64,000 nucleotides of DNA, from assembly GCA_000471925.1 (NCBI GenBank), contig CP006667.1, positions 1,984,001 to 2,048,000 of the forward strand, in the 5' to 3' direction. The position numbers and the translations under genes are program-made. Shown here piece by piece: positions 17,105 through 25,984 of this stretch. The number at the start of each line of letters is the position of its first letter. The first letter of the stretch is position 1. Under the pieces are notes generated by a model that made no database searches, was not told where the DNA came from, and saw nothing but the letters and a program-made list of their open reading frames with translations. Source of the stretch: Ralstonia pickettii DTP0602. GTDB taxonomy: Bacteria; Pseudomonadota; Gammaproteobacteria; Burkholderiales; Burkholderiaceae.

Positions 17105-18085
17105 ATGAACCGTCGACTGATCTTGCGCGCTACCTCGTTGGCAGCGCTCTGTTTTCCCCTTTCATCGGGCATTGCGCAAGCGCAGCCCATCGCCGGCGGC
17201 AAGCCGGTCACGCTGGTGGTCGGCTTTGCGGCCGGCGGCGCCGCCGATGCCGCCGCGCGGCTGATCGCCAAGAAGCTGGCGGACAACCTCGGCCAGCCGG
17301 TAGTCGTCGACAACCGTGGCGGTGCTGGCGGCAATATCGCCCACCAGCTGGTGGCCCGCGGTCCGGCAGACGGCAGCATGCTGCTGTTCGGCTCGATCGG
17401 GCCGCTGACCATCGCGCCACACCTGATGACGCTGCCCTACGATCCGTTCAAGGACCTGGCCCCCGTATCGGGCGGCGTGAACTTTCCCAATATGCTGGTG
17501 GTGCACAAGGGCGCCGGCGTGAAGAACCTGGCCGAGTTCGTCGCGCTGGCGAAGAAGAAGCCCGGTGCCGTGGACTACGCGTCCACCGGCGCTGGCTCCG
17601 CATCCCATCTGGCGGGCGAACTGTTCAACCAGCGTGCTGGCATCGAGATGGTCCATATTCCGTACAAGGGCGGTGCACCAGCACTGCAGGATTTGCTTGG
17701 CCAGCGTGTGACGTCGTACTTTGCGGCACCGCCGACTGCGATGCCGCAGGTCGAGGCCGGCAAGCTGGTGCCGCTGGCCACTACCGGCCCGGTGCGACCG
17801 GCCTACCTGCCGAACGTCCCCACCGTGGCGGAATCCGGCTACCCCGGCTTCGAGGCGCTGAACTGGTATGCCTTCGTGGCCCCGGGAAAGACGCCGGGGT
17901 CCGTCCTCGATCGCTGGAATCAGGAGATCGTCAAGGTGCTGAACGACGCGGAGGTGAAAGACGCCCTGAACAAGCATGGCCTGACTCCGCAGCCGACCAC
18001 GCGGCCGGAACTGCTTGCCTTCATGAAGAAGGAAAGTGCAAAGTGGAGCGCGATTGTCAAGGAGCGAAAGATCACGGTTGATTGA
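17105..18085 (+). CDS. Bug-type receptor of the tcu locus (putative tricarballylate/citrate receptor)
   Basis: 326 residues. Signal peptide MNRRLILRATSLAALCFPLS ending near AQA, then VTLVVGFAAGGAADAAARLI, VVVDNRGGAGG, and VHIPYKGGAPALQDLLGQRV. The ATG at 17105 follows GGAG by 8 bp and lies 64 bp after tcuB; the longer frame upstream reads through tcuB out of frame. Its position right after tcuAB makes a tricarboxylate the likely ligand, in place of the MFS transporter TcuC found in enterobacteria. Transport would still require membrane proteins encoded elsewhere. Confidence 0.9.
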   Translation: MNRRLILRATSLAALCFPLSSGIAQAQPIAGGKPVTLVVGFAAGGAADAAARLIAKKLADNLGQPVVVDNRGGAGGNIAHQLVARGPADGSMLLFGSIGPLTIAPHLMTLPYDPFKDLAPVSGGVNFPNMLVVHKGAGVKNLAEFVALAKKKPGAVDYASTGAGSASHLAGELFNQRAGIEMVHIPYKGGAPALQDLLGQRVTSYFAAPPTAMPQVEAGKLVPLATTGPVRPAYLPNVPTVAESGYPGFEALNWYAFVAPGKTPGSVLDRWNQEIVKVLNDAEVKDALNKHGLTPQPTTRPELLAFMKKESAKWSAIVKERKITVD

Positions 18086-18182
18086 GCCTGGGGATCGAAC
18101 CGTCGCATCGCGTCGTGCAGATGCGGCTGGTGGCGGATCATGCTGGTCAGGCTGATGGCGGCATTGCGGCACCATCTCGATC

Positions 18183-18437
18183 TCACTCCTTGTGGAGCGT
18201 CGCACCGAACCACGCACCGTCGCGCACCAGGCTGCGCGCGGTATCGGCCAGCACGACCCGCGCCGCCAGCGCCGCAGGCGACAGTTCGTCGTCGGAAAGG
18301 CTGGCCAGCATGTTGTGCCGTCCAACCTGGGCGTCGACTACCAGCGAGCGGACCAGCGTCGGATCATTGAGGCGCGCGGTCGCTGCGCCCGGCTGGATGG
18401 TGGCACCGAAGCCGGCGCGCACCGCATCCATCGGCAA
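18183..18437 (-). pseudogene. C-terminal fragment of a LysR-type regulator
   Basis: 84 codons reading GFGATIQPGAATARL, VGRHNMLASLSDDELSPAAL, AARVVLADTARSLVRDGAW, GATLHKE-stop. This is the end of the effector-binding domain of a TcuR-like LysR protein. The DNA-binding half is missing: at about 18438 the sequence switches abruptly to a Bug gene on the other strand. It is probably what is left of the regulator once divergent from the tcu genes. Confidence 0.75.
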
Positions 18438-18803
18438 GAGCGTGAAGCCGCAGGTGGTCGTCGAAAACTATGGCGGCGGCACCGGGGTAATCGGCGCCAA
18501 CAAGGTGCTGGCCGCGCCGGCCGACGGGTATACCTTCTTCCACGGCTCGATCAACGAGGTGTTCCTGTCCCCGTTACTGAATCCGGCAGCCCGCTATAAG
18601 CCCGAGGACTTGATGCTGGCGGCCCCCATCAGCGACGCCAATATCTTGCTACTCGTGCGCAACTGCCTGCCGGCCGACACGCTGGACAAATTCCTCGAAC
18701 TGGCGAAGCAGAATAAGAGCAAGCCGCTGACCTACGCAACGGTCGGCATCGACTCGATCTATCACCTTATCGGCGACGCCCTCGGCGCGCATTGCCATCA
18801 GGC
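18438..18803 (+). pseudogene. internal fragment of a Bug-type receptor
   Basis: About 120 codons in frame: KPQVVVENYGGGTGVIGANK, APADGYTFFHGSINEVFLSP, ILLLVRNCLPADTLDKFLEL, PLTYATVGIDSIYHLIGDAL. It lacks the signal peptide and the first 50 or so residues (fused to the LysR remnant) and the last 150. Closest within the window is the Bug gene at 20164-21165. Non-functional. Confidence 0.82.
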
Positions 18804-18869
18804 GCGTCATGTTCACCGACGGCGCCTAGTCGCGTACCACATTGATCAAGCGTGGTGGGCGCTTGGACG

Positions 18870-18901
18870 AGGTCAAGGATTTCACCTTGACCTTTTTGTT
18901 T
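18870..18901 (+). terminator. rho-independent terminator
   Basis: AGGTCAAGG, loop, CCTTGACCT: a 9-bp perfect stem with a T-rich tail (TTTTTGTTT) on the plus strand. It sits after the Bug fragment and was probably the terminator of the original operon. Confidence 0.8.
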
Positions 18902-18931
18902 CCGGCGCGCGTCACGGCAGTTGCGCAAGCT

Positions 18932-20107
18932 TCAGTCCGTCAGGAAACGCTGCGCCAGCAGGGTCCAGTAGGCCGCGCCGATGGCGATGTTGTCGTCGTT
19001 GAAGTCGTAGCCCGGGTTGTGCACCATGCAGGCGCCCGCGCTGTCGCCGTCGCCATTGCCGATCAGCAGGTAGCTGCCCGGGCAGCGCTCCAGCATGAAG
19101 GCGAAGTCCTCGCTGCCCGGCAGCGCCGGACCTTGCAGCACGACACCGTCCGCTCCCAGCAGTTCGAGCGCCGTGCGGCGCGCGAATTCGGTCTCCTGCG
19201 CCGTATTGACGAGCACCGCGTAGCCCTGCCGGTAGTCGATCTCCGCGCGCACGCCATAGCTTTCCGCCTGCGCCTGCACCAGGGCCTTGATGCGCCGCTC
19301 CAGCGTGGCGCGCACTTCCCGGTCCAGCGCGCGTACGCTGATCTCCAGCGTGGCCTCCTGCGGAATCACGTTGTTGGCGCGGCCGGCGTGCATGGCGCCG
19401 ACGGTTACCACTGCCATCTGCAGAGGATCGACGTTGCGCGCGACCACGGTCTGCAGGGCTAGCACGATGCCGGCCGCCGCCACCAGCGGATCGGCCGCGC
19501 GGTGGGGCAGGGCGCCGTGGCCGCCCACGCCCCGCAGGGTGACGGTCGCGTAGTCCGACGAGGCCATCGTCGGCCCCTCGCGCAGCACCAGCTTGCCCTG
19601 CGGCATGCCCGGCATATTGTGCATGGCGAACACGGCGTCGCAGGGGTACTTCTCGAACAGTCCTTCCTCGATCATGCGCAGGGCGCCGCCCAGGCCTTCC
19701 TCCGCAGGCTGGAAGATCAGGTGGAGCGTGCCCGAGAACTCCCCCGCCCGCGCCAGGTATTCGGCGGCGCACAGCAGCATGGCGGTATGGCCGTCGTGTC
19801 CGCAGGCATGCATCACGCCGGCGTGGCGGCTGGCATAGGGCAGCCCGTTCGCCTCGTCAATCGGCAGGGCATCCATGTCGGCCCGCAGGCCAAGCCGGCG
19901 CTTGCCGTTGCCGCGCCGCAGCGTGCCGACCACGCCGGTGCCGCCCAGGCCGCGCTCGACTTCGTAGCCCCATTCCACAAGGCATTTCGCGACGGCGTCG
20001 CTGGTGCGATGCTCCTGGAAGCCGAGCTCGGGATGCTGATGGAGATCGCGCCGCAACGCGATGAACTTGTCTGCGCCCGCGCGCAGCGATTCCAGGACGG
20101 CATGCAT
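18932..20107 (-). CDS. M20-family amidohydrolase (hippurate hydrolase / aminoacylase type)
   Basis: 391 residues. Metal ligands are visible as Asp in LRADMDALP, the HACGHDGH cluster, Glu-Glu in FQPAEEGLGG, and the late His in GSEDFAFMLER context. The dimerisation/lid domain occupies roughly residues 185-300 (VGGHGALPHRAADPLVAAAG). It hydrolyses N-acyl or N-aroyl amino acids, or similar amides, in the cytoplasm. ATG 20107 follows AGGGAAA. It lies 56 bp after the Bug gene at 20164 and is probably co-transcribed, so the receptor may supply the amide or the released acid. Confidence 0.9.
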   Translation of the reverse strand: MHAVLESLRAGADKFIALRRDLHQHPELGFQEHRTSDAVAKCLVEWGYEVERGLGGTGVVGTLRRGNGKRRLGLRADMDALPIDEANGLPYASRHAGVMHACGHDGHTAMLLCAAEYLARAGEFSGTLHLIFQPAEEGLGGALRMIEEGLFEKYPCDAVFAMHNMPGMPQGKLVLREGPTMASSDYATVTLRGVGGHGALPHRAADPLVAAAGIVLALQTVVARNVDPLQMAVVTVGAMHAGRANNVIPQEATLEISVRALDREVRATLERRIKALVQAQAESYGVRAEIDYRQGYAVLVNTAQETEFARRTALELLGADGVVLQGPALPGSEDFAFMLERCPGSYLLIGNGDGDSAGACMVHNPGYDFNDDNIAIGAAYWTLLAQRFLTD

Positions 20108-20163
20108 GGGGTTTCCCTTTTTTTGTCGGGTGAGGGCCGTGATGCGTGAGGTGCGTCGGCGCG

Positions 20164-21165
20164 TTACTGGGGCTGAAGCCCAATGGCCTTGGCCAGGCCG
20201 CGATAGCGTGCGGTTTCGCTCTCATAGAAACGGGCCGCTTCCTGCAGCGACATCGGTGCGGCCACCAGTTGCATCTGGGTTTCCAGGCCCGCGCGCACGG
20301 CGGGATCCTGGAGCACGTTGCCGAGCGCCTGGTTCAGGCGCTGGACCACGTCGGGCGGCGTTCCCTTCTTGACCATGACGCCAGTCCAGATGGTGAAGGC
20401 GAAGTTCTTGAGCAGCTTGCCTTCGCTGATGGTCGGCTCATTGGGCAGCAGCGCGGGACGGTTGGCGCCCACGGTGGCCAGCAGCTTCAGCCGCCCCTGC
20501 TGCGCCATGGCGCCGAGCGCGGCATTGAAGGGCACGATGGCGAAGTCCAGCTGGCCACCACCGATGTCCTGGACCAATGGCGCCGCGCCCTTGTATGGCA
20601 CGTGGGTCATCCTGGTGCCGGTGAGCTGCTGCATGTGTTCGACCAGGATGTGGTACAGGGAGCCCACTCCCACGCTGCCGTAGGACAAGGGCCTGTCCTT
20701 GCGGCTGCGCGCCAGCGTGATCAGTTCGTCGGAGGAATTGGCCTCCAGGTCCTTGCGCGCAACCAGCGCCAACACCGCGGTGGAGATGGGCTGCACCAAC
20801 TGGAAGTCTTCGGCCTGCAGCTTAACCGCGGCGTTTGCCAGCGGGGAAAGAATGACCTCGTTGGGTGAACCCTGAAACACGTAGTAGCCGTCGCCCGGGG
20901 CGGACAGTACCTTCTGCGCGGCGATGGCGCCGCTGACGCCGCCCAGGTTTTCCACCAGCACGGTTTGGCCGAGCTGCTTGCCGATGGGCTGGCTCAGCAC
21001 CCGGGCGATCGCGTCAGAAGCGCCGCCGGCGGGGTAGGGAACCATCAGCGCGATCGGCTTGGCCGGATAGGGTCCGGGTCCGCTCGCGGCAGCGCAAGCG
21101 GCGCCGGCCAGCGAGGCGGTGAGCAGGCCGGCCAGCAGGCGGCACAGGCGTCGTGTGAGGTACAT
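20164..21165 (-). CDS. Bug-type receptor linked to the M20 amidohydrolase
   Basis: 333 residues with a clear signal peptide (LLAGLLTASLAGAACAAA), then PIALMVPYPAGGASDAIARV, VLVENLGGVSGA, GDGYYVFQGSPNEVILSPLA and THVPYKGAAPLVQDIGGGQ. GGAGACAACG precedes the ATG. The middle part, with its NEVILSPL sequence, resembles the broken Bug at 18438-18803, suggesting these two are duplicates. It is the first gene of a minus-strand pair with the amidohydrolase and is divergent from a LysR gene. Confidence 0.92.
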   Translation of the reverse strand: MYLTRRLCRLLAGLLTASLAGAACAAASGPGPYPAKPIALMVPYPAGGASDAIARVLSQPIGKQLGQTVLVENLGGVSGAIAAQKVLSAPGDGYYVFQGSPNEVILSPLANAAVKLQAEDFQLVQPISTAVLALVARKDLEANSSDELITLARSRKDRPLSYGSVGVGSLYHILVEHMQQLTGTRMTHVPYKGAAPLVQDIGGGQLDFAIVPFNAALGAMAQQGRLKLLATVGANRPALLPNEPTISEGKLLKNFAFTIWTGVMVKKGTPPDVVQRLNQALGNVLQDPAVRAGLETQMQLVAAPMSLQEAARFYESETARYRGLAKAIGLQPQ

Positions 21166-21261
21166 CGTTGTCTCCTGTTGAAGGTGCCAGGTCTTGTGCT
21201 TGCCCCGGTCGGGGACGCATGGCTGCGAGCCATGTTAGGAAGGCCGTCCCGCGATGTCCAA

Positions 21262-21297
21262 TGCATCATTTTTTGCATTATCATTACAAAATTGCAT
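21262..21297. promoter_or_regulatory. AT-rich divergent promoter region with three TGCAT repeats
   Basis: TGCAT occurs at 21262, 21274 and 21293 in an AT-rich patch immediately before the LysR start and between divergent genes. It is a candidate binding region for the LysR protein or an RNA polymerase site; the spacing is irregular, so this is tentative. Confidence 0.4.
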
Positions 21298-21310
21298 ACG
21301 AGACGGCCGC

Positions 21311-22210
21311 ATGAACCTGATTCAGCTCAAGCATCTGATTGCGCTGGCCGAAACCGGCTCTTTCAGCCAAGCTGCGGCGCGGCTGCACCTGACGCAACCG
21401 GCCCTCAGCCGCAGCATCCAGGCGCTGGAATCGGAGCTGGGCATGTCCCTGGTGGACCGCATCGGCAAGCGCAACGAGTTGACGCCGTTCGGGCAACTGG
21501 CGCTGGAGAGAGCGCGGCGAATCGCTTTCGAGGCCGGCGAGCTGAAGCAGAGTGCGCGCGACCTGCAAGCCGGGGAGGCGGGCATGCTGCGCATCGGGTT
21601 CGGGTCGGGGCCGGGCGCCATGCTGATGACGCCCTTCCTGGTCCATATGGGCAGGCACCATCCGAAGGTCCGACTCACCATCTCCCGCGGCGCCACCAAT
21701 CTGCAGCTGCAGCAGTTGCGCGGCCGCGCACTGGACGGCATCGTGATCGACCTGCGCTCGCTGGTGCCGGGCTCCGATCTGAACGTGGAACGGCTGCCGG
21801 ACCTGCGTGCCGGCTTCATCTGCCGCAGCGGCCATCCGTTGCACCAGCTGGCGTGCGTGCGCTTCGAAGATCTGCTGGCCTATCCGATCGCTTCAAGCCC
21901 GCTGTCGGACGAGGTGGCGCGCATCCTGGTCGCCCACTTCGGGCCGCGCGCACATCCGGATGAAATGGTCACGTTGCGCTGCGAGGAAATCGCCAGCCTG
22001 GTGGAAGCGGCCCGGAAGACCGATGCCGTCTTCCTCGGCATCATCGCGGCCGCGCGCGAGCCAATTGCGAGGGGGGAGCTGGCGGAACTGGTGCTGACGC
22101 CGCCCCTGCATACCAACGCGCAGTTCGCCCTGATCACCTTGCAGGGGCGGACCGAGACGCCCGCAATGCAGACGCTGCGGACGTTCATGGCACAGAGGAT
22201 GCGGGAGTAG
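21311..22210 (+). CDS. LysR-family transcriptional regulator
   Basis: 299 residues starting MNLIQLKHLIALAETGSFSQ, with the helix-turn-helix AAARLHLTQPALSRSIQALE and the effector domain from about residue 90. I chose ATG 21311 because the 19 residues upstream in the open frame do not belong to the family. Divergent from the Bug/M20 operon, which it probably controls. Confidence 0.92.
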   Translation: MNLIQLKHLIALAETGSFSQAAARLHLTQPALSRSIQALESELGMSLVDRIGKRNELTPFGQLALERARRIAFEAGELKQSARDLQAGEAGMLRIGFGSGPGAMLMTPFLVHMGRHHPKVRLTISRGATNLQLQQLRGRALDGIVIDLRSLVPGSDLNVERLPDLRAGFICRSGHPLHQLACVRFEDLLAYPIASSPLSDEVARILVAHFGPRAHPDEMVTLRCEEIASLVEAARKTDAVFLGIIAAAREPIARGELAELVLTPPLHTNAQFALITLQGRTETPAMQTLRTFMAQRMRE

Positions 22211-22395
22211 CGGCGCCGGCGGGCTCGGGGATCCACGTCTGCGCGACCGCGGCTGCGCCCGGTCCGGCTCCGTTCGAACTGCCCCGGCGGCCGTCCCCTG
22301 TGTGGGCAAGATCGAGGAACAATTCCCGCGCCGGAACAGGTCGGTGGCACGCACGATCGGTGTGGAACTGACATCGACCTCGATTACCCCCATGG

Positions 22396-22573
22396 GCGCG
22401 TCCAGCTTCAAATGGCTCGTCGGCGGCGGTGAGCGTACGCCGGAAGAGCGCATCCGGGAATTCTCCGGCCTGTTCACGAACGCGCGATATGTGGATGCCT
22501 ATGGCCTGACGGAGACGTGTTCAGGCGACACGATGATGGAAGCCGGGCGGGAGACTGACAAGATCGGCTCGGG
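22396..22573 (+). pseudogene. internal fragment of an AMP-dependent acyl-CoA ligase
   Basis: About 59 codons reading ASSFKWLVGGGERTPEERIR, ARYVDAYGLTETCSGDTMME, AGRETDKIGS, which covers the A5 YGLTE motif region of an adenylate-forming enzyme. No other ligase motif surrounds it. Decayed. Confidence 0.75.
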
Positions 22574-22717
22574 GCAGAAGAAGTGGCAAAGGCTGTCTTG
22601 TTCCTGGCCTCCGACTGGGCCGCGGCCATCACCGGGGTGAATCTGCCGGTGGATGCGGGATACCTTGTGGCACGATCCTGGGCTAGCTATGGCGGTTTGC
22701 GTCGGGCGACCGCCTAG
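22574..22717 (+). pseudogene. C-terminal fragment of a short-chain dehydrogenase
   Basis: 48 codons: AEEVAKAVLFLASDWAAAIT, GVNLPVDAGYL, then an unusual tail to TAG 22715-22717. This is the standard SDR end. It abuts the ligase fragment directly but in a different frame, so the two were joined by deletion. Confidence 0.78.
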
Positions 22718-22740
22718 ACAAGCCACCGGCTGCCCACGGA

Positions 22741-23358
22741 ATGCAACTGAATAACATCCGGCTGCCGTTCGATGTTGATGTCCACTGCCGCAGTGGAGGC
22801 TGCTGGTTGCGCGGCGCGATGGGTAGTGTCGCATTGAAGGCGGGGGAAAGTGCGCGGGTGAGCGCGTATCGGCGCTTTGACCTGTACACCATGTCGCATA
22901 GCCTCATAGCAGCCAGTGATGCCATACATTTTGACGTCATGGCTTCGAGGCGTCCCATCCGGGACGAGAGCGGTGATCACTCGCCGCGCAACTGGGCGCA
23001 CGATCCGGCGAAACCCCTTACCTTGAAACTTGCGCGGGCAGTCTTTGGAGAACCGAATGCGCCTTGGAGTCGGGCGCATGCCGCAAGGATGCTCGATCTT
23101 TCACTGCGAGACCTCAGTGCGTGGATGCTCAGAGAGGGGGCAGCACTGACAAGCTTGGTTTGCGAGCAGCGTCTGATGCGAGCATTGATCGAGGTCTCGC
23201 AAGGCAAGGGCCAACATGGCAGGTATGGCTTTGTATCGCGCGAGCGCCGTGATACCGCCTTCTTTGAACGCTTCGGTGTATGCGTGGAACAGACTGCCGT
23301 GATCGGCCGAGTCGGTACGGTGAGTTGGTCCGGTGACTTGGTCCTGGAACCCGGTTGA
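22741..23358 (+). CDS. AraC-like regulator with an atypical N-terminus
   Basis: About 205 residues. The N-terminal 70 (HCRSGGCWLRGAMGSVALKA then GESARVSAYRRF) look like a small beta-barrel of the DUF2917 or cupin type. The second half, WSRAHAARMLDLSLRDLSAW to EQRLMRALIEV and then YGFVSRERRDTAFFERFGV, follows the two helix-turn-helix units of AraC proteins, with the second recognition region near SRERRDTAFFERFGV. It is shorter than usual AraC proteins and has no strong ribosome site, so it may be diverged or inactive. Flanked by gene debris; target unknown. Confidence 0.6.
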   Translation: MQLNNIRLPFDVDVHCRSGGCWLRGAMGSVALKAGESARVSAYRRFDLYTMSHSLIAASDAIHFDVMASRRPIRDESGDHSPRNWAHDPAKPLTLKLARAVFGEPNAPWSRAHAARMLDLSLRDLSAWMLREGAALTSLVCEQRLMRALIEVSQGKGQHGRYGFVSRERRDTAFFERFGVCVEQTAVIGRVGTVSWSGDLVLEPG

Positions 23359-23591
23359 CGCGGGTCGGTGGCAGGGCCGTCGGTCTTTATCGACGGTCAG
23401 GCGCAATCGTGCCCCGGCATGCCCGACGGTCTCGTCGGTGATGCAACTGCCAAGCGTTTATAACCGGGAGGGGACAGGTTTGGGGCAGACCGACACAAAT
23501 TCGTCAAAAATCTGTCACTCACGTCAGAGAGATATCGGCGCGCCCCGGCGATGGAGTTTAGCTGCCGGACGTGCACATATTGTTCTTGATT

Positions 23592-23621
23592 TTGAAATGA
23601 TTGTGCGAATCTCTGCATAAT
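23592..23621 (+). promoter_or_regulatory. sigma-70-like promoter for the second porin
   Basis: TTGAAA (23592-23597), 18-bp spacer, CATAAT (23616-23621) in the 390-bp gap before the porin. This leaves a leader of roughly 120 bases. The rest of the gap (23359-23591) shows no gene. Confidence 0.55.
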
Positions 23622-23749
23622 TGTTGACTCATTGCTGTCACATTCCTGTCGCACTATCTGGCGGCCGCGTCGGTGGGTGGTTTCGGCTCGCATGCAAGCC
23701 GTGACGCCACCGGCTGGACCCTCCGCCAAATAAGAACCTGGAATTGACA

Positions 23750-24817
23750 GTGAAAAAAGCTCTCTTCGCAGTAGCAGCCGCAGCTTGCGCCATGTCTGGC
23801 TCTGCCTTTGCCCAATCGTCGTCCAATGTGACGCTCTATGGCATCGCTGATGCCGGCATCAGTTTCCAAAACCACGTCAATGGTGGCGCAAATGGCAGTG
23901 GCTCTGTCGTTGGTGTGACTTCCGGGGGCCTCTCAGGTTCACGCTGGGGTCTGCGCGGGGTCGAGGACCTCGGCAGCAACCTGAAGGGCGTCTTCGTGCT
24001 GGAAAGCGGCTTCGATATCGATAGCGGCAAATCCGCGCAGGGTGGCCGGCTCTTCGGTCGCCAGGCCTACGTTGGCCTGCAGGGCAATTTCGGTGCCGTC
24101 ACCCTCGGCCGACAGCAAAATTCGCTGTATGACCTGTTCGGAGCCTATGACCCGATGGCGGCGGGCCCGATGTACTCCCTGAATTCGGTCGACAATCAAT
24201 TTAACGGTCGCGCCGACAACGCTATCAAGTACACCGGTAAGTTCGGCGGCTTGACGGCAACCGGCTTCTATAGCTTCGGCCGCGACGTGAACTCCGGCCT
24301 CGGCGGCGAAGTGCCGGGCCACTTCCAGGTCGGCAAGAACTTTGGTGGTGGTTTGGCCTACGCGAACGGGCCGTTCTCGGTGGGCGTCGCGTACGACCAG
24401 TTCCAGGGCAGCACCCTGGCTTCCGCGGACCTCGCCGCAAAACGTGCTGCGATTGGTACGTCGTATGCCTTCGGCGCTGCCAAGGTGTTTGGCGGCTACC
24501 GCTGGATGCGTGACGAAGTCACGACTGGCACGGCCCGTCACGACAACCTGTACTGGCTCGGCGCGAACTACAAGTTCACTCCCGCCTTTACCCTGACCGG
24601 CGCGGCTTACTACACCGACGCCCGCACCGACAGCAAAGATTCGTGGATGTTCGTGCTGAACGCTGACTACGCCTTGTCCAAGCGTACTGACGCGTACCTG
24701 CTGCTTGGCTATGTTAACAACAAGGGCAATGCAACCTTCGGTGTGACCAGTACGCCCAATACGATGCCAGGCCAAAACCAGACCGGCGCAATGCTCGGCA
24801 TGCGACATCGCTTCTAA
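23750..24817 (+). CDS. outer-membrane porin (Gram-negative, Burkholderiales type), second copy
   Basis: 355 residues from GTG 23750 (KKALFAVAAAACAMSGSAFA is the signal peptide); a TTG two codons earlier is possible. The mature protein opens QSSSNVTLYGIADAGISFQN and ends GMRHRF with the C-terminal Phe. Strand pattern and length match trimeric 16-strand porins and the first porin at 4867, but it differs clearly in loops. It has its own promoter and a strong terminator, so it is a single-gene unit, probably a general porin. Confidence 0.94.
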   Translation: MKKALFAVAAAACAMSGSAFAQSSSNVTLYGIADAGISFQNHVNGGANGSGSVVGVTSGGLSGSRWGLRGVEDLGSNLKGVFVLESGFDIDSGKSAQGGRLFGRQAYVGLQGNFGAVTLGRQQNSLYDLFGAYDPMAAGPMYSLNSVDNQFNGRADNAIKYTGKFGGLTATGFYSFGRDVNSGLGGEVPGHFQVGKNFGGGLAYANGPFSVGVAYDQFQGSTLASADLAAKRAAIGTSYAFGAAKVFGGYRWMRDEVTTGTARHDNLYWLGANYKFTPAFTLTGAAYYTDARTDSKDSWMFVLNADYALSKRTDAYLLLGYVNNKGNATFGVTSTPNTMPGQNQTGAMLGMRHRF

Positions 24818-24901
24818 CTTCCTGCCCGCAGGACGAGGCGCGCCCCCTGGCGTGCCCACGACAGTCTCATATCGACCTTGGCTTTCACTGTTAAGGGCGT
24901 T

Positions 24902-24930
24902 TGGCCGGCACAAGTGTCGGCCATTTTTTT
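24902..24930 (+). terminator. rho-independent terminator of the porin gene
   Basis: TGGCCGGCAC, AA, GTGTCGGCCA (10-bp stem with one G-T pair) followed by seven T, about 85 bp after the porin stop. Confidence 0.9.
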
Positions 24931-25191
24931 CGTACGTCGCTCGCTGTCAACCGGTCCAGATGGGTTTCCCACGCGGCGGAACTGGGGCAGCCGGGCAGCG
25001 ACGGAGCTTCGACGGGGGCAACTCATGCCGCGCCGCGAAGCCATCCGCTTTAGTGATCGGCGAGTTCACACAGGCGCGGCGCTAACGCATAATGCTTGGT
25101 CATACGAATTTCATTGCAGCGCTGTTCCAACCGCGCCGCATCGAATCCGGACCCGACGAGGCTTCGGAGAGAACAAGAAATCGGAGTCGCC

Positions 25192-25662
25192 TTGCCAACA
25201 GATCAGGTGCAGCGCAGTTCTGACGGGAACTGGATCGTTCCTATCCCCGGTCATAGTCCCTATTCATTCACCCGCATGAAATGCGGCTTCGACGCCCCCG
25301 ACTCGCGTCATAAGGTGGTCTTGATCGACCTGAAGAAGCTGCTTGCTTGCGCAGATCGCGATAAAACGGACTATGTCCTCCAGGCTGCGCAGTACTGGCA
25401 TGCGGGCAAGGTGCGCGGCATTCGCGAGTTCCTGGCACCCGGGCAGGAGCGGATTCCGGAAATTCCCTATGTAACGTTCACAACCCGGCGCTGCCGTACG
25501 TTAGCCGGATTGATTGGCTTTGCCCGCGAAGGTGTGGTGTCGTTTCGAAACGGCCAGCATCGCGCCCGCTATCTGGCCTTTGCGGGCGCAGGCGGCCTGC
25601 CGGTCGAGGTCCATGAAACTGAGGCGGATCTGCTCGAGCGTTTTTGCGGTTGGGGTCGTTAG
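25192..25662 (+). CDS. plasmid fertility inhibition factor-like protein
   Basis: About 156 residues from TTG 25192, which has GGAG five bases upstream; the open frame reaches back to 25096 but that extension does not look coding. The core KVVLIDLKKLLACADRDKTD, WHAGKVRGIREFLAPGQERI, then HRARYLAFAGAGGLPVEVHE matches what I recall of the fertility-inhibition (FiwA-like) family, small plasmid proteins that interfere with conjugation of other plasmids. On a chromosome or megaplasmid it suggests material captured from a conjugative element. The family identification is from memory. Confidence 0.6.
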   Translation: MPTDQVQRSSDGNWIVPIPGHSPYSFTRMKCGFDAPDSRHKVVLIDLKKLLACADRDKTDYVLQAAQYWHAGKVRGIREFLAPGQERIPEIPYVTFTTRRCRTLAGLIGFAREGVVSFRNGQHRARYLAFAGAGGLPVEVHETEADLLERFCGWGR

Positions 25663-25984
25663 CAAACGTCTGAACGCTTGACGGGCGCGGAAAGGGAAGA
25701 GTCTCTGCCTGGTTGTCGATCGAACACGGCGACCAGCGCTGCATGAAATCAGCGGCTGTCCTGGTCGAAGGGGTTCCAGCCGATCGTCCGGAAATCCTGG
25801 GCCAACGGCGCCGATCAGTCACGCAGGCAGAGGGGCGCGAACGGATCAGGCAGCCATCGCTTCCGGCTTGGCGCTCGCGCCTTCCAGCGAAAAGCCGCTA
25901 TAGCGCTTCCAGCGCTGACTTCGTGATGATGTCCTTGTATTGCTTGCCGCCACCCAGATATACGAGGAAGACTCGCGGCTTGCC
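25663..25984. other. no recognisable gene
   Basis: A minus-strand stretch near 25898-25985 reads RVFLVYLGGGKQYKDIITKS then ALEAL-stop, possibly the tail of a lost gene that I do not recognise. The rest shows nothing. Confidence 0.35.
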
